From NCBI GenBank assembly GCA_016869735.1, contig VGDL01000020.1:1-56092 (forward strand): a DNA stretch of 56,092 bases, written 5' to 3'. This document shows, piece by piece, positions 34,493 to 43,892 of the stretch. How positions within the stretch are numbered: position 1 is the first letter of the stretch; every line of letters starts with the position of its first letter. The translations under genes and the position numbers were made by a program. The DNA comes from Alphaproteobacteria bacterium (GTDB lineage: Bacteria; Pseudomonadota; Alphaproteobacteria; Acetobacterales; Acetobacteraceae). Under the pieces are notes generated by a model that saw nothing but the letters and a program-made list of their open reading frames with translations, was not told where the DNA came from and did not search any database.

Positions 34493-35222
34493 TCTGCTGC
34501 TGATTGGCCTGATCTTCATCCTGGCCGGCTTCGTGAAAGGTGTTGCGGGTTTTGGCCTGCCGACCGTGAGTGTCGCCCTTGTCGCCCTGCTGCGGCCCAT
34601 CCCGGAAGCCATTGCACTGATGCTGGTGCCGGCTTTTGTGACCAATCTCTGGCAGGGTTTGGCTGGGGGGCAATTGCGCGCGGTGGTGCCGCGCATCGGT
34701 GTGTTTTTGGCCTGCGCTGTGGCCGGCACCATCGCTGCCGCCTGGCATTTGGCTGGGGTGGATGGGCGCTTCCTGTCCGGGCTTTTGGGGCTGAGCCTGC
34801 TGGCTTCCGCGACACTGGCGCTGGCCGCCCCCAATCTGCCGGCACCAAGCCGGGCGCTGGAACGGCTGCTCGCCGCGCCGATGGGCTTGGTGTCTGGCAT
34901 CATGGCCGGCTTTACCGGCAGTTTCCTGGTGCCGGCCGCCCCTTGGCTGCAAGCCATTCGCCTACCGAGGGAGCAATTCGTGCAGGCCTATGGGTTTTGC
35001 GTGCTTTTGATCAATGCGTCTTTGACGCTTGCCTTGGCTTTTGGCGGGGTCATCACGGGCGATATCGGCGCCATGTCCCTGCTGGCGCTGGCGCCGGCTT
35101 TCGCGGGCATGCTGCTTGGCCAAAAGCTGCGCTTCAGCCTGCCGGAGGCGCGGTTCCGGCAGGTGGTGCAGGTGCTGCTATGGCTGCTTGGCGCTTGGCT
35201 TGCGCTGCGCGCCTTTCGCTAA
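34485..35222 (+). CDS. Sulfite exporter TauE/SafE family permease
   Basis: A 245-residue inner-membrane protein with about eight membrane segments in two related halves. The first half carries the family GFVKGVAGFGLP motif (residues 16-27), the second the counterpart GLVSGIMAGFTGSFLVPAAPW near 135, the repeat signature of TauE/SafE (DUF81) transporters for sulfite, sulfoacetate or other anions. ATG 34485 lies within the end of the upstream membrane-protein gene. The substrate cannot be decided; no organosulfonate genes are adjacent. Confidence 0.9.
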   Translation: MPDLLLIGLIFILAGFVKGVAGFGLPTVSVALVALLRPIPEAIALMLVPAFVTNLWQGLAGGQLRAVVPRIGVFLACAVAGTIAAAWHLAGVDGRFLSGLLGLSLLASATLALAAPNLPAPSRALERLLAAPMGLVSGIMAGFTGSFLVPAAPWLQAIRLPREQFVQAYGFCVLLINASLTLALAFGGVITGDIGAMSLLALAPAFAGMLLGQKLRFSLPEARFRQVVQVLLWLLGAWLALRAFR

Positions 35223-35226
35223 AGCT

Positions 35227-36120
35227 TCACGGCCACTTCACCGCTGGCGGCATGGACATCAGGATGGCTTCCACATTGCCGCCGGTCTTCAGGCCGAAAA
35301 TCGTGCCCCGGTCATGCAGCAGGTTGAATTCCACATAGCGGCCGCGGCGAACCAGCTGGTGTTCCCGTTCAGCCTCGGTCCAGGCTTCATGCATGCGTTT
35401 GCGGATAATGGCCGGATAGGCTTGCAGGAAAGCCAGGCCAACATCGCGGGTGAAGGTGAAGTCGGCATCAATCCCCTTGCCTGGCGTGCGATCCCCCAGC
35501 CAATCATAGAATATGCCGCCAAGCCCGCGCGGTTCCCCGCGATGGGGCAGAAAGAAATACTCGTCGCACCATTTTTTGAAGCGCGGGTAATAGGTTGCGT
35601 CATGCGGATCGCAGGCGCCTTTGAAGGCCGCGTGGAAATCCGCCGCGTCGGCCTGCGCTTCGGGCGCTTCGGGCTGCATGGGCGTGATATCCCCGCCGCC
35701 GCCGAACCAGGCATTCCGCGTTACAATGAAGCGCGTATTCATATGCGCCGCCGGCACATGCGGGCTTTGCATATGTGCTACCAGAGACACACCGGTTGCC
35801 AGAAAACGCGGGTCTTCCTCGGCGCCTGGGATTTGCTTGCGGAATTCGGGGGAAAATTCGCCGAAAACGGTGGAGACATTGACCCCCACCTTTTCAAAAA
35901 CCCTGCCCTTCATGACGGACATGACACCCCCGCCGCCTTCCGGCCTTTGCCAGGCGGTGCGGGTGAAGCGCCCCGGCGGTAGGCCCGTATGGGGGCCTTG
36001 GGCCAAATCATCCTCAATCGCTTCAAAGGCGGCGCAAAGCTGGTCCCGCAATTCTTCGAACCAGGCGCGGGCGGGGGCCACAAAGGGGTGGTCCAAAGGA
36101 CCGGGGGCGGTTTTTTCCAT
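35227..36120 (-). CDS. hemF: Oxygen-dependent coproporphyrinogen III oxidase
   Basis: A 297-residue heme-pathway enzyme that oxidatively decarboxylates coproporphyrinogen III under air. Conserved blocks include [19 protein letters not shown] near residue 62, [20 protein letters not shown] near 110, the [11 protein letters not shown] loop near 137, and the [20 protein letters not shown] end near 260. Normal length. Divergent from petABC over 197 bases; pairing with the heme-consuming bc1 operon makes sense for aerobic growth. Start ATG 36120 has only a weak GGAAG. Confidence 0.96.
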   Translation of the reverse strand: MEKTAPGPLDHPFVAPARAWFEELRDQLCAAFEAIEDDLAQGPHTGLPPGRFTRTAWQRPEGGGGVMSVMKGRVFEKVGVNVSTVFGEFSPEFRKQIPGAEEDPRFLATGVSLVAHMQSPHVPAAHMNTRFIVTRNAWFGGGGDITPMQPEAPEAQADAADFHAAFKGACDPHDATYYPRFKKWCDEYFFLPHRGEPRGLGGIFYDWLGDRTPGKGIDADFTFTRDVGLAFLQAYPAIIRKRMHEAWTEAEREHQLVRRGRYVEFNLLHDRGTIFGLKTGGNVEAILMSMPPAVKWP

Positions 36121-36150
36121 GGCAGGCTTCCAAAGTTACACGGGGGCGCA

Positions 36151-36180
36151 TTTACACCTTGCAAATCCACCCAATATAAG
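36151..36180 (+). promoter_or_regulatory. Putative sigma-70-type promoter for petABC
   Basis: TTTACA at 36151-36156 and TATAAG at 36175-36180, 18 bases apart, each differ by one base from consensus. Transcription would start near 36187, about 130 bases before petA, and the leader begins with a GGCCCC/GGGGCC hairpin. It is the best promoter match in the hemF-petA gap; no experiment supports it. Confidence 0.45.
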
Positions 36181-36317
36181 GCCCCCGTCTTGGCGGGGCC
36201 GATGCTTCGGCGCCGCCATTTCGTTGTGATCTTGGCACCCCAGGGGTGCAGGCCTAAATCGTGCGGCGAAGTGAGGCCCTCGGCAAGGGGGCTCCCCGTC
36301 GCAAAAGGATGGTGAGG

Positions 36318-36860
36318 ATGGCTGATACCGCTCATGCGGCGCCCGATGGCGCTCCGCGGCGTGATTTTCTGAAACTCGTGACCGGCGCTTTCGCCGCGGT
36401 CGGTGTTGGCGCCATTGCTTGGCCCTTCATTGCTTCGTTGCAGCCCGCGAAGGATACGCTGGCGCTGGCGAGCACGGATGTGGATCTGGCGCCGATCACG
36501 GAAGGCCAGGCCATTACAGTGATGTGGCGCGGCAAACCGGTTTTCGTGCGCAACCGCACCGCGAAGGAAATTGAAGAAGCGCGCGCCGTCCCTGTCAATT
36601 CCATGCCCGATCCGGCGACCGACCAATCCCGCGTCCAGAAGGATGAATGGCTGGTGCTGATTGGCATTTGCACGCATCTTGGCTGTGTACCAACCGGCCA
36701 GAAGCCAACCGATACGCGCGGCGATTACGGCGGCTGGTTCTGCCCCTGCCACGGCAGCCATTACGATTCGGCTGGCAGAATTCGCAAAGGTCCCGCCCCC
36801 CGGAACCTTGACGTTCCGCAATACGCCTTCACATCTGACACCAAGATCAGAATCGGTTGA
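36318..36860 (+). CDS. petA: Ubiquinol-cytochrome c reductase iron-sulfur subunit (Rieske)
   Basis: A 180-residue Rieske protein of the cytochrome bc1 complex. A twin-arginine sequence ([18 protein letters not shown]) leads the N-terminal membrane anchor, consistent with Tat insertion of the folded 2Fe-2S domain. Cluster-binding loops are CTHLGC (near residue 129) and CPCHGSHYD (near 149). ATG 36318 is preferred to 36309 and 36261 since the protein then begins shortly before the RR motif. First gene of petABC. Confidence 0.96.
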   Translation: MADTAHAAPDGAPRRDFLKLVTGAFAAVGVGAIAWPFIASLQPAKDTLALASTDVDLAPITEGQAITVMWRGKPVFVRNRTAKEIEEARAVPVNSMPDPATDQSRVQKDEWLVLIGICTHLGCVPTGQKPTDTRGDYGGWFCPCHGSHYDSAGRIRKGPAPRNLDVPQYAFTSDTKIRIG

Positions 36861-36872
36861 GGATAGAAAAAC

Positions 36873-38141
36873 ATGTCAATAGGCTTGCACAAGAGCGAAT
36901 TTTCGAATCCATTGGTGCGCTGGATAGATCAGCGCCTCCCCGTCTTCACCATGATGCAGAAGGAATACGGGACCTTCCCGACGCCGCGGAATTTCAATTA
37001 TTTCTGGAATTTCGGCGCACTCGCCATGGTCACTTTGATGATCATGATTGCGACGGGCATTTTCCTCTCTATGCATTACGTTGCGAATACCAATCTTGCC
37101 TTCGACAGTGTCGAACGCATCATGCGCGATGTGAATTCAGGCTGGCTGATCCGGTATGTCCACATGAACGGCGCCAGCATGTTCTTTATCGTGGTCTATA
37201 TCCACATCTTCCGCGGCATGTATTACGGTTCCTACAAGGCACCGCGCGAGTTGCTGTGGATGCTGGGGGTCACGATCTTCCTATTGATGATGGCGACGGC
37301 CTTCATGGGCTATGTGCTGCCCTGGGGCCAGATGTCCTTCTGGGGTGCGACCGTCATCACCAACCTGTTCAGCGCCTTCCCGGTGGTGGGTAATTTCATT
37401 GTGGAACTGCTTTGGGGCGGTTTCAGCGTGGATAATGCCACACTCAATCGCTTTTTCAGCCTGCACTACCTGCTGCCCTTCGTGATCCTGGGCGTGGTCT
37501 TCCTGCATGTGGCCGCGCTGCACATCACGGGGTCCAACAACCCGCTCGGTATTGAACCCAAGGGTGCGCAGGATACACTGCCCTTCCACCCGTATTACAC
37601 GGCGAAGGATAGCGTGGGCCTGGTGGTATATTTCATCGTTTTCGCCGGGCTGGTGTTCTTCGCGCCGAATTATCTGGGTCATGCGGATAATTACATCCCG
37701 GCCAATCCGCTGGTCACGCCGCCGCACATCGTTCCGGAATGGTACTTCCTGCCCTATTACGCGATCCTGCGCGCGGTGCCGGACAAGCTTGGCGGCGTGC
37801 TGCTGATGTTCGGTTCGATCCTGATCTGGTTCGTGCTGCCATGGCTGGATCGGTCCCCGGTGCGGTCCATGCGCTTCCGCCCCCTGGCGCGCCCCTTCTT
37901 CCTGCTTTGGGCGGTGAATTTCCTTGTGCTGCTTTGGGTTGGCGCCAAGCCGGCGGAAGGCACTTATGTGCTGATCGCACAGATTTCCACCGCCTACTAC
38001 TTCGCCTATTTCCTGGTGGTCCTGCCGCTGCTGGCGAAGTTTGAGCGGCCCTTGCCGCTGCCAGAAAGTATATCCCGCCCCGTTCTGGGTGGGGGGCCGT
38101 TGTCCATGGGCGCGGCGGCCAAGCCGATGGAGAAGGCCTGA
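36873..38141 (+). CDS. petB: Cytochrome b subunit of the bc1 complex
   Basis: A 422-residue eight-helix membrane protein holding two b hemes and the quinol sites. Heme-ligand histidines are in [10 protein letters not shown] and RYVHMNGAS (helix B) and in SLHYLLPF and FLHVAALH (helix D); the Qo-site PEWYF is in [19 protein letters not shown] near 290. Starts 12 bases after petA and is followed after two bases by petC. Normal alphaproteobacterial length. Confidence 0.97.
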   Translation: MSIGLHKSEFSNPLVRWIDQRLPVFTMMQKEYGTFPTPRNFNYFWNFGALAMVTLMIMIATGIFLSMHYVANTNLAFDSVERIMRDVNSGWLIRYVHMNGASMFFIVVYIHIFRGMYYGSYKAPRELLWMLGVTIFLLMMATAFMGYVLPWGQMSFWGATVITNLFSAFPVVGNFIVELLWGGFSVDNATLNRFFSLHYLLPFVILGVVFLHVAALHITGSNNPLGIEPKGAQDTLPFHPYYTAKDSVGLVVYFIVFAGLVFFAPNYLGHADNYIPANPLVTPPHIVPEWYFLPYYAILRAVPDKLGGVLLMFGSILIWFVLPWLDRSPVRSMRFRPLARPFFLLWAVNFLVLLWVGAKPAEGTYVLIAQISTAYYFAYFLVVLPLLAKFERPLPLPESISRPVLGGGPLSMGAAAKPMEKA

Positions 38142-38143
38142 TC

Positions 38144-38911
38144 ATGTTGCGCACTTCCTTCAAGGCTCTTGCTTTGGCTATTGGTCTATTTGCCGCCGCC
38201 CCCGCCCATTCGGCGGGGGAAGCCATTCCAATTCCGGATCGGAAATTCTCCTTTGATGGAATTTTCGGGACCTATGACCGCGCCAGCGCACAGCGTGGCT
38301 TCCAGGTTTACAAGGAAGTCTGCGCGGCCTGCCACGGCATGCGGTTGGTTGCCTATCGCAATCTCCGCGAATTGGGGCTGACCGAAGCGCAGGTTGCGGC
38401 GATTGCCGCCCAGGTTGAAGTCAAGGATGGTCCGAATGATGAGGGCCAGATGTTCGAACGCCCCGGGCGTCCCGCTGATCGGTTCCGCAGCCCCTTCGCA
38501 AATGATGCTGCAGCGCGTGCGGCGAATAACGGTGCTCTGCCGCCCGATCTTTCGGTCATGACCAAGGCGCGGGCTGGTGGTGCGGATTATCTGTTTGCGC
38601 TGCTTACCGGCTATGTTGATCCGCCGGCTGGTGTGACGCTGATGGATGGGATGCATTACAACCAATACTACCCTGGCCATCAGATCGCCATGGGCGCGCC
38701 GCTCAACCCTGATCAGGTTGACTATGCCGATGGCACCAAGGCAACCGTCGAGCAGATGGCGCATGATGTCAGCACCTTCCTGCAATGGGCAGCCGAGCCG
38801 GAGCTTGAACAGCGCCGCGCCCTTGGGGTGAAGATCATTATCTTCCTGACCATCCTGGCTGGGCTCACCTATGCGGTGAAGCGCAAGGTTTGGGCTGACG
38901 TCGAACACTGA
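38144..38911 (+). CDS. petC: Cytochrome c1
   Basis: A 255-residue c-type cytochrome passing electrons from the Rieske protein to soluble cytochrome c. Sec signal at residues 1-25 (ALALAIGLFAAAPAHSA), covalent heme motif CAACH at about 63-67, the sixth-ligand methionine region probably in MGAPLNPDQV, and a C-terminal membrane anchor (IIIFLTILAGLTYAV) with a basic tail. Last gene of petABC, followed by a strong terminator. Confidence 0.96.
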   Translation: MLRTSFKALALAIGLFAAAPAHSAGEAIPIPDRKFSFDGIFGTYDRASAQRGFQVYKEVCAACHGMRLVAYRNLRELGLTEAQVAAIAAQVEVKDGPNDEGQMFERPGRPADRFRSPFANDAAARAANNGALPPDLSVMTKARAGGADYLFALLTGYVDPPAGVTLMDGMHYNQYYPGHQIAMGAPLNPDQVDYADGTKATVEQMAHDVSTFLQWAAEPELEQRRALGVKIIIFLTILAGLTYAVKRKVWADVEH

Positions 38912-38942
38912 TTTCGCCGCAAGCTTAGGTTGTTTCGTGTCG

Positions 38943-38973
38943 CACGCGCCCCATCCGAGGCGCGTGTTTTTTT
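38943..38973 (+). terminator. Rho-independent terminator of petABC
   Basis: An 8-bp stem CACGCGCC/GGCGCGTG (38943-38950 with 38959-38966), an 8-base loop and seven T directly after. It lies 32 bases beyond the petC stop. Confidence 0.88.
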
Positions 38974-39030
38974 ATAGGCTGGTCGCGTGGCGTTTCCATC
39001 ATCGCTTATTCTGCGCTAGTCACCTTTCGT

Positions 39031-39603
39031 ATGTTGCCAGCCAAACCCATTGCGCGACTGAAAGTGCAGGTCACCTTCCTGCGCATGGACGCGCCACCCA
39101 CGAGCCCCACCCCGGCATTGCCGGGCGATGTTCGGGTGGAAAGGGTGCGGCATTGTTCAGTGCCCTTCTATCGCTTCCTTTATGACACGGTGGGCGCGCC
39201 CTGGCTTTGGTGGATGCGGCGCCTGGCGTCTGATGCTGAATTGGCCGGCTTGCTGTGTCATCCTGCGGTCAGCGTGCATGTGCTGATGCGGGATGGCGAA
39301 CCGGCGGGGTTTTATGAGCTGGACCATCGCGCCGGACAGACCGCCAATCTCTCCTATTTCGGGCTGATGCCCTGGGCCATTGGCACTGGGCTAGGGGCCG
39401 CCTTTTTGCGCCATGCGGTGGATGCGGCCTGGCACATTGGGCTGCCCGCCGTCACGGTAAACACCTGCAATGCGGACCATCCGCGCGCCTTGCCGAGCTA
39501 TCTGGCGGCGGGTTTTCGGAAGCTGCGGGCGGTTGAGGAAGTCTGGCCGGTGCCGCTTTCCCTTGGCATGGCAATTCCGCCCCATCTGCCGCGGCTTGGA
39601 TAA
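39031..39603 (+). CDS. GNAT family N-acetyltransferase
   Basis: A 190-residue acetyltransferase-like protein. The acetyl-CoA-binding part is seen in LSYFGLMPWAIGTGLGAAFLRHAV (about residues 108-131), where motif A normally reads Q/RxxGxG/A, and in VNTCNADHPRALPSYLAAGF, the C-terminal motif B. The GTGLG variant of motif A is compatible with cofactor binding. No ribosome site marks the start; ATG 39085 would shorten it by 18 residues. The acceptor is unknown. It lies between two independent units. Confidence 0.78.
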   Translation: MLPAKPIARLKVQVTFLRMDAPPTSPTPALPGDVRVERVRHCSVPFYRFLYDTVGAPWLWWMRRLASDAELAGLLCHPAVSVHVLMRDGEPAGFYELDHRAGQTANLSYFGLMPWAIGTGLGAAFLRHAVDAAWHIGLPAVTVNTCNADHPRALPSYLAAGFRKLRAVEEVWPVPLSLGMAIPPHLPRLG

Positions 39604-39663
39604 GCGCGGCATATTCCCAGGAAGGCGGTAACCGCCTTTAATGATGGCGGAGGAAGAACCGCC

Positions 39664-40635
39664 ATGAACAATGCCTCGCGCCGAGTGCTGCTCGGTTCCG
39701 CGCTTGCCCTGCCCTTCATCACATGCGCCCGTGCGCAGCCTGCCTGGCCGGATCGGCCCGTGCGCATCATCATCCCCTTTGGCGCGGGCGGGCCGATTGA
39801 TCTGGTGGGCCGCTTGCTGGCTGAGCATCTCAAGGAAAGGCTGGGTCAGCCCTTCATTATCGAAAATCGCCCAGGCGCTGGTGGCAGCATCGGCATTCAT
39901 ACCGTGTTGCAGGCCCCGCCCGATGGTACGGCGTTTGTGCTGACCAGCGCGTCATTGGCCAGCGTGCCGGCGCTTTACCCCAATCGTGGGCTTGATCCGC
40001 GCATAGCTTTGGCGCCCGTCAGCCTGGTCGCGGATATTCCAACCGCCATGGTGGTGCGCGCGGCGTCCCCCTATCAAAGCGTGCAGGATGTGCTGACCGC
40101 GGCGCGGGCTGAACCGGGGCGGCTGACTTATGGCAGCGGTGGCGTTGGGTCTTCCAACCACCTATCGGGCGCGCTTTTCGCACTCGCCGCCAATCTTGAT
40201 TTGACCCATGTGTCTTATCGCGGGGCGGCGCCGGCCATGACAGCGCTTTACGCTGGCGAAATAGACATGGTTTTCGCCAGCACGGTGGAAACCCTGCCGC
40301 ATGTGCAAGGCGGCCGCGCGCGGCTTTTGGGTGTGGCGGGGCAGCGGCGCCTGCCCGCCTTGCCCGATACGCCCGCCATCAATGAGATTGTGCCGGGCTA
40401 TGTTGCGCTCAATTGGTATGCCATCGCCGCGCCGCGCGCCACACCGCCCGCCATCATCGCGCGCATGGCGGAAACACTTGGCAGCCTGCGTGACCTGCCC
40501 GATGTGCGCGCACGCTTTGCCGCCGCCGGCACCAAGCCCTTGCTGACCGGCCCGGCTGAATTGGCCACGCTATTGGAATCTGATGTGCCGCAATGGCAGC
40601 GGGTGATCGCCGCCACGGGAATCAAGGTGGAATAA
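39664..40635 (+). CDS. Bug-family periplasmic substrate-binding protein (TctC-like)
   Basis: A 323-residue TTT-type receptor. Signal ends about residue 22 (ALPFITCARAQPAWPDRPV). Bug features: RIIIPFGAGGPIDLVGRLL, ENRPGAGGSIG, the GSGGVGSSNHLSGALF loop and HVSYRGAAPAMTALYAGEIDMVF. GGAGGAAG sits 7 bases before ATG. No tctAB follows; instead, after 90 bases, an acyl-CoA synthetase, so this receptor may deliver a carboxylic acid that is then CoA-activated. That link is contextual. Confidence 0.92.
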   Translation: MNNASRRVLLGSALALPFITCARAQPAWPDRPVRIIIPFGAGGPIDLVGRLLAEHLKERLGQPFIIENRPGAGGSIGIHTVLQAPPDGTAFVLTSASLASVPALYPNRGLDPRIALAPVSLVADIPTAMVVRAASPYQSVQDVLTAARAEPGRLTYGSGGVGSSNHLSGALFALAANLDLTHVSYRGAAPAMTALYAGEIDMVFASTVETLPHVQGGRARLLGVAGQRRLPALPDTPAINEIVPGYVALNWYAIAAPRATPPAIIARMAETLGSLRDLPDVRARFAAAGTKPLLTGPAELATLLESDVPQWQRVIAATGIKVE

Positions 40636-40725
40636 GATCCTCCTTGCCCCGCTACATGAGCGTGATTAGCCTTGGCTTGACAACAAAACGCCGCGCCCCG
40701 CTGCGCGGATGGGGAGCATCAGCGC

Positions 40726-42417
40726 ATGAGCCATTCCGCCTTCAAGGCCGCGCGGGATTTCCTGCTGGCGCAGCGCGGCGATTACGCCACGGCCTATCGC
40801 GATTTCCGCTGGCCGGAACTGGATAATTTCAACTGGGCGCTGGATTGGTTTGACGCTGAATTGGCTGCGGGTGCGCATGGCGTACGCCCCGCTCTCCGCA
40901 TTGTGGGTGATGGGGCGGCGGAGTGTAGCTTTGCCGAACTCTCCGCCGCTTCCAACCGCGTGGCCAATGGGCTGCGCGCGCTTGGCGTCAAGCGTGGTGA
41001 TCGCATCCTGCTCATGCTCGGCAATGTTGTGCCGTTATGGGAAGTGATGCTGGCAGCGATGAAATTGGGCGCCGTGGTGATCCCCGCGACAACGCTGCTC
41101 GCCGGCGATGATTTGAAGGACCGTTTTACCAGAGGCCGCGCGCGTTTCGTGGTGGCGAATGCAGCCGATGCGCCGAAATTCGAAGGGCTGGCAGCGGGTG
41201 TCACCTGCATTGCCGTGGGGACAGCGCCAGCGGGGTGGGTTGCCTATGACACCCTGCATCAGGGCGCCCCGAGCTTCACCCCGGATGGGCCGACCAAGGC
41301 CAGCGACCCGATGCTGCTTTATTTCACCTCAGGCACCACGGCCAAGCCGAAGCTGGTTCTGCATAGTCATCAATCCTATCCCGTCGGGCATCTTTCCACC
41401 ATGTTCGTGCTGGGCTTGCAGCCGGGCGATCTGCATTTGAATATTTCCTCGCCTGGTTGGGCCAAGCACGCCTGGTCTTGCCTGTTTGCGCCCTGGATTG
41501 CGGGGGCGGCGGTGTTCATTGCCAATCAGCCCCGCTTCAATGCGCGCGGAATGTTGGATGCGATTGCGGCCAATGGGGTGACGACGCTCTGCGCCCCGCC
41601 CACGGTTTGGCGCATGTTCGTGCAGGAAGACATGAAGGCCATCCGCACGTCACTCCGTGAAGTGGCCGGTGCGGGGGAACCGCTCAACCCTGAGATTATC
41701 GAACAGGTGCGCGACGCCTGGGGCCTCACGATCCGCGACTTTTTTGGCCAGACGGAAACCACAGCACAAATCGGCAATCCGCCGGGTGTGCCCTTGAAGG
41801 AAGGCTCCATGGGCAAGCCGCTGCCGGGTTATCGGATTGTACTGCTCGACCCCGATGACAAGCCGGCTGAGGAAGGGGAGGTCTGCATCGCGCTCAACCC
41901 CGCGCCGACCGGGCTGATGATGGGCTATCAGGCTGATGATGGCAGCACCCTGCCGGCGGGCGAGGGTTTCTATCGCACCGGTGATGTCGCCAATCGGGAT
42001 CAGGATGGCTACCTGACCTATGTCGGGCGGGCGGATGATGTGTTCAAAGCCTCCGACTACCGGATTTCGCCCTTTGAGCTTGAAAGCGTGCTGATCGAGC
42101 ATGAGGCGGTGGCGGAAGCGGCCGTGGTGCCCGCGCCGGATGCCATGCGCATGGCGGTGCCCAAGGCCTTCATTGCCCTGGCCCCAGGGGCGGTGGCGAA
42201 CACAGCCACCATGCTGTCCATCTTCCAGCATCTGCGCGGTCGGCTTTCCGCCTTCAAGCGCGTGCGGCGGCTGGAAGTGCATGAGCTGCCCAAGACAATT
42301 TCCGGCAAGATCCGCCGCGTGGAACTCCGCCAATTGGAAGAAAAGCGCTTCGCCGCCGGCACCAGGCCCGAAGGCGAGTATCGGGAGGAGGATTTCCCGG
42401 AACTCCGCCATTCCTGA
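40726..42417 (+). CDS. AMP-forming acyl-CoA synthetase (medium-chain/aryl acid type)
   Basis: A 563-residue adenylate-forming ligase. P-loop-like A3 motif LYFTSGTTAKPK near residue 200, the FFGQTETT substrate/ATP motif near 340, YRTGDVA near 420, and the A10 lysine in LPKTISGKIRR near 525. The N-terminal FNWALDWFDAE is typical of medium-chain ACSM-like enzymes rather than acetyl-CoA synthetase. It probably activates the acid bound by the upstream Bug receptor. A terminator follows it, so the aminotransferase downstream is likely a separate unit. Confidence 0.92.
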   Translation: MSHSAFKAARDFLLAQRGDYATAYRDFRWPELDNFNWALDWFDAELAAGAHGVRPALRIVGDGAAECSFAELSAASNRVANGLRALGVKRGDRILLMLGNVVPLWEVMLAAMKLGAVVIPATTLLAGDDLKDRFTRGRARFVVANAADAPKFEGLAAGVTCIAVGTAPAGWVAYDTLHQGAPSFTPDGPTKASDPMLLYFTSGTTAKPKLVLHSHQSYPVGHLSTMFVLGLQPGDLHLNISSPGWAKHAWSCLFAPWIAGAAVFIANQPRFNARGMLDAIAANGVTTLCAPPTVWRMFVQEDMKAIRTSLREVAGAGEPLNPEIIEQVRDAWGLTIRDFFGQTETTAQIGNPPGVPLKEGSMGKPLPGYRIVLLDPDDKPAEEGEVCIALNPAPTGLMMGYQADDGSTLPAGEGFYRTGDVANRDQDGYLTYVGRADDVFKASDYRISPFELESVLIEHEAVAEAAVVPAPDAMRMAVPKAFIALAPGAVANTATMLSIFQHLRGRLSAFKRVRRLEVHELPKTISGKIRRVELRQLEEKRFAAGTRPEGEYREEDFPELRHS

Positions 42418-42432
42418 ACAAGCCCCCGCTTG

Positions 42433-42458
42433 CCCCCGCGCCCCAGCGGGGGTTTATT
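42433..42458 (+). terminator. Rho-independent terminator after acyl-CoA synthetase gene
   Basis: A perfect 7-bp stem CCCCCGC/GCGGGGG (42433-42439 with 42446-42452), 6-base loop, followed by TTTATT. An alternative 5' arm CCCCCGC at 42423-42429 could compete. It ends 25 bases before the aminotransferase start. Confidence 0.65.
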
Positions 42459-42482
42459 GGGGTGAATCCCGGAGATACCCCG

Positions 42483-43814
42483 ATGAATGAGATCAATGTC
42501 CCGCGCCCGAATAATCTGGACGCGTTCTGGATGCCCTATTCGGACAATAAGTATTTCAAGGACCGCCCGCGCATGCTCGCCCGGGCCGAGGGCATGCATT
42601 ACTACACGCCGGAAGGGCGGGAGATTCTTGACGGTACCTCGGGCCTTTGGTGCTGCAATGCCGGGCATGGCCGGCGGGAAATCGTGGAGGCGATCCAGAA
42701 GCAGGCAGCGATCATGGATTTCGCGCCCGCCTTCCAGCTTGGCCACCCGATTGCCTTTGAAGCCGCCGCGCGCGTGGCCGACATGACGCCGGAGGGGTTG
42801 GACCGGGTCTTCTTCACCAATTCGGGCAGCGAAAGCGCCGATACGGCGCTGAAAATCGCGCTTGCCTATCACAAGGCGCGGGGGGAGAGCTCTCGGGTGC
42901 GCTTGATCGGGCGCGAACGCGGCTATCATGGCGTGGGTTTCGGCGGCATGTCGGTGGGCGGCATCGGGCCCAATCGCAAGCAATTCGGCGCCCTGCTGCC
43001 TTATGTGGACCATCTGCCGCATACGCATTTGCCGGCGCAGAACGCCTATTGCCGGGGTGAGCCGCCGCATGGGGCGGAACTGGCCGATGTGCTGGAAAAC
43101 CTGGTGGCTTTGCATGGCGCTGAGACCATCGCCGCTGTCATGGTGGAACCGGTGGCGGGGTCAACCGGTGTGCTGGTACCGCCGGTGGGCTACCTCAAGC
43201 GCTTGCGTGATATCTGCACCAAGCACGGCATTCTGCTGATTTTTGATGAGGTGATCACCGGCTTTGGCCGGCTTGGCGCCAATTTCGGTGCGGAACGCCT
43301 GGGTGTCACGCCAGATATCATGACCATGGCCAAGGGGCTGACGAACGCCGCCGTGCCCATGGGGGCGGTCGCGGTCAGGAACGACATCTATGATGCCATC
43401 GTGAAGGGCACTGGCGCGGGCATCGAATTCTTCCACGGCTATACCTATTCCGGGCACCCTCTGGCCGCTGCGGCGGCGATTGCGACGCTGGAATTGCACC
43501 GGGCAGAGGATTTGCCCGGCCGCGCCCGCGCTTTGGAACCCTATTGGCAGGATGCGGTGCATTCGCTGAAGGGCTTGCCCAATGTGATTGATATCCGCGA
43601 TGTCGGGCTGATTGGCGCGGTGGAATTGGCGCCCCGCCCCGGCAAGCCGACGCAGCGCGCTTTGGATGTCTTCCGCCGCTGCTTTGATGAGGGCGTGCTG
43701 ATCCGCGTGACGGCCGATATCATTGCCATGTCGCCGCCGCTGATTTGCGAAAAGCCGCATGTGGATAGGCTGATCAATACGCTTTCCGATGCCATCATGG
43801 CGGAAGCGGCCTAA
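42483..43814 (+). CDS. Class-III omega-aminotransferase (beta-alanine/omega-amino acid:pyruvate type)
   Basis: A 443-residue PLP enzyme. Start blocks FWMPYSDNKYFKDRPRML and LDGTSGLWCCNAGHGR are typical of beta-alanine-pyruvate aminotransferases. The PLP phosphate loop is FFTNSGSESADTALKIA near 112, the PLP aspartate is in IFDEVITGFGR near 260, and the Schiff-base lysine is in MTMAKGLTNA near 288. ATG 42483 with GGAG upstream is preferred to GTG 42462. Normal length. The amine donor is not determined; beta-alanine, GABA or taurine-like amines are possible. Confidence 0.93.
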   Translation: MNEINVPRPNNLDAFWMPYSDNKYFKDRPRMLARAEGMHYYTPEGREILDGTSGLWCCNAGHGRREIVEAIQKQAAIMDFAPAFQLGHPIAFEAAARVADMTPEGLDRVFFTNSGSESADTALKIALAYHKARGESSRVRLIGRERGYHGVGFGGMSVGGIGPNRKQFGALLPYVDHLPHTHLPAQNAYCRGEPPHGAELADVLENLVALHGAETIAAVMVEPVAGSTGVLVPPVGYLKRLRDICTKHGILLIFDEVITGFGRLGANFGAERLGVTPDIMTMAKGLTNAAVPMGAVAVRNDIYDAIVKGTGAGIEFFHGYTYSGHPLAAAAAIATLELHRAEDLPGRARALEPYWQDAVHSLKGLPNVIDIRDVGLIGAVELAPRPGKPTQRALDVFRRCFDEGVLIRVTADIIAMSPPLICEKPHVDRLINTLSDAIMAEAA

Positions 43815-43821
43815 GTCTCTC

Positions 43822-43847
43822 GCTGGGCAGGGTGACCTCTGCCCGGC
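43822..43847 (+). other. Stable hairpin between aminotransferase and CobW-family genes
   Basis: A stem of about 11 bp built on GGGCAG/CTGCCC (43825-43830 with 43839-43844), extended inward and outward with some G-U pairs, lies 8 bases after the aminotransferase stop. No U-tract follows, so it may be a weak terminator or mRNA-end stabiliser. Confidence 0.4.
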
Positions 43848-43892
43848 TTCGCCCCATATAGGGTGCTGAACCTTGCTGATGGAGAAACCCAG

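Noticed and set aside
39622-39638. Hairpin AAGGCGG/CCGCCTT after the GNAT gene as a terminator
   Set aside because: Loop of three bases and only a short T-run; it lies in the leader of the next gene and could be chance. Not called.
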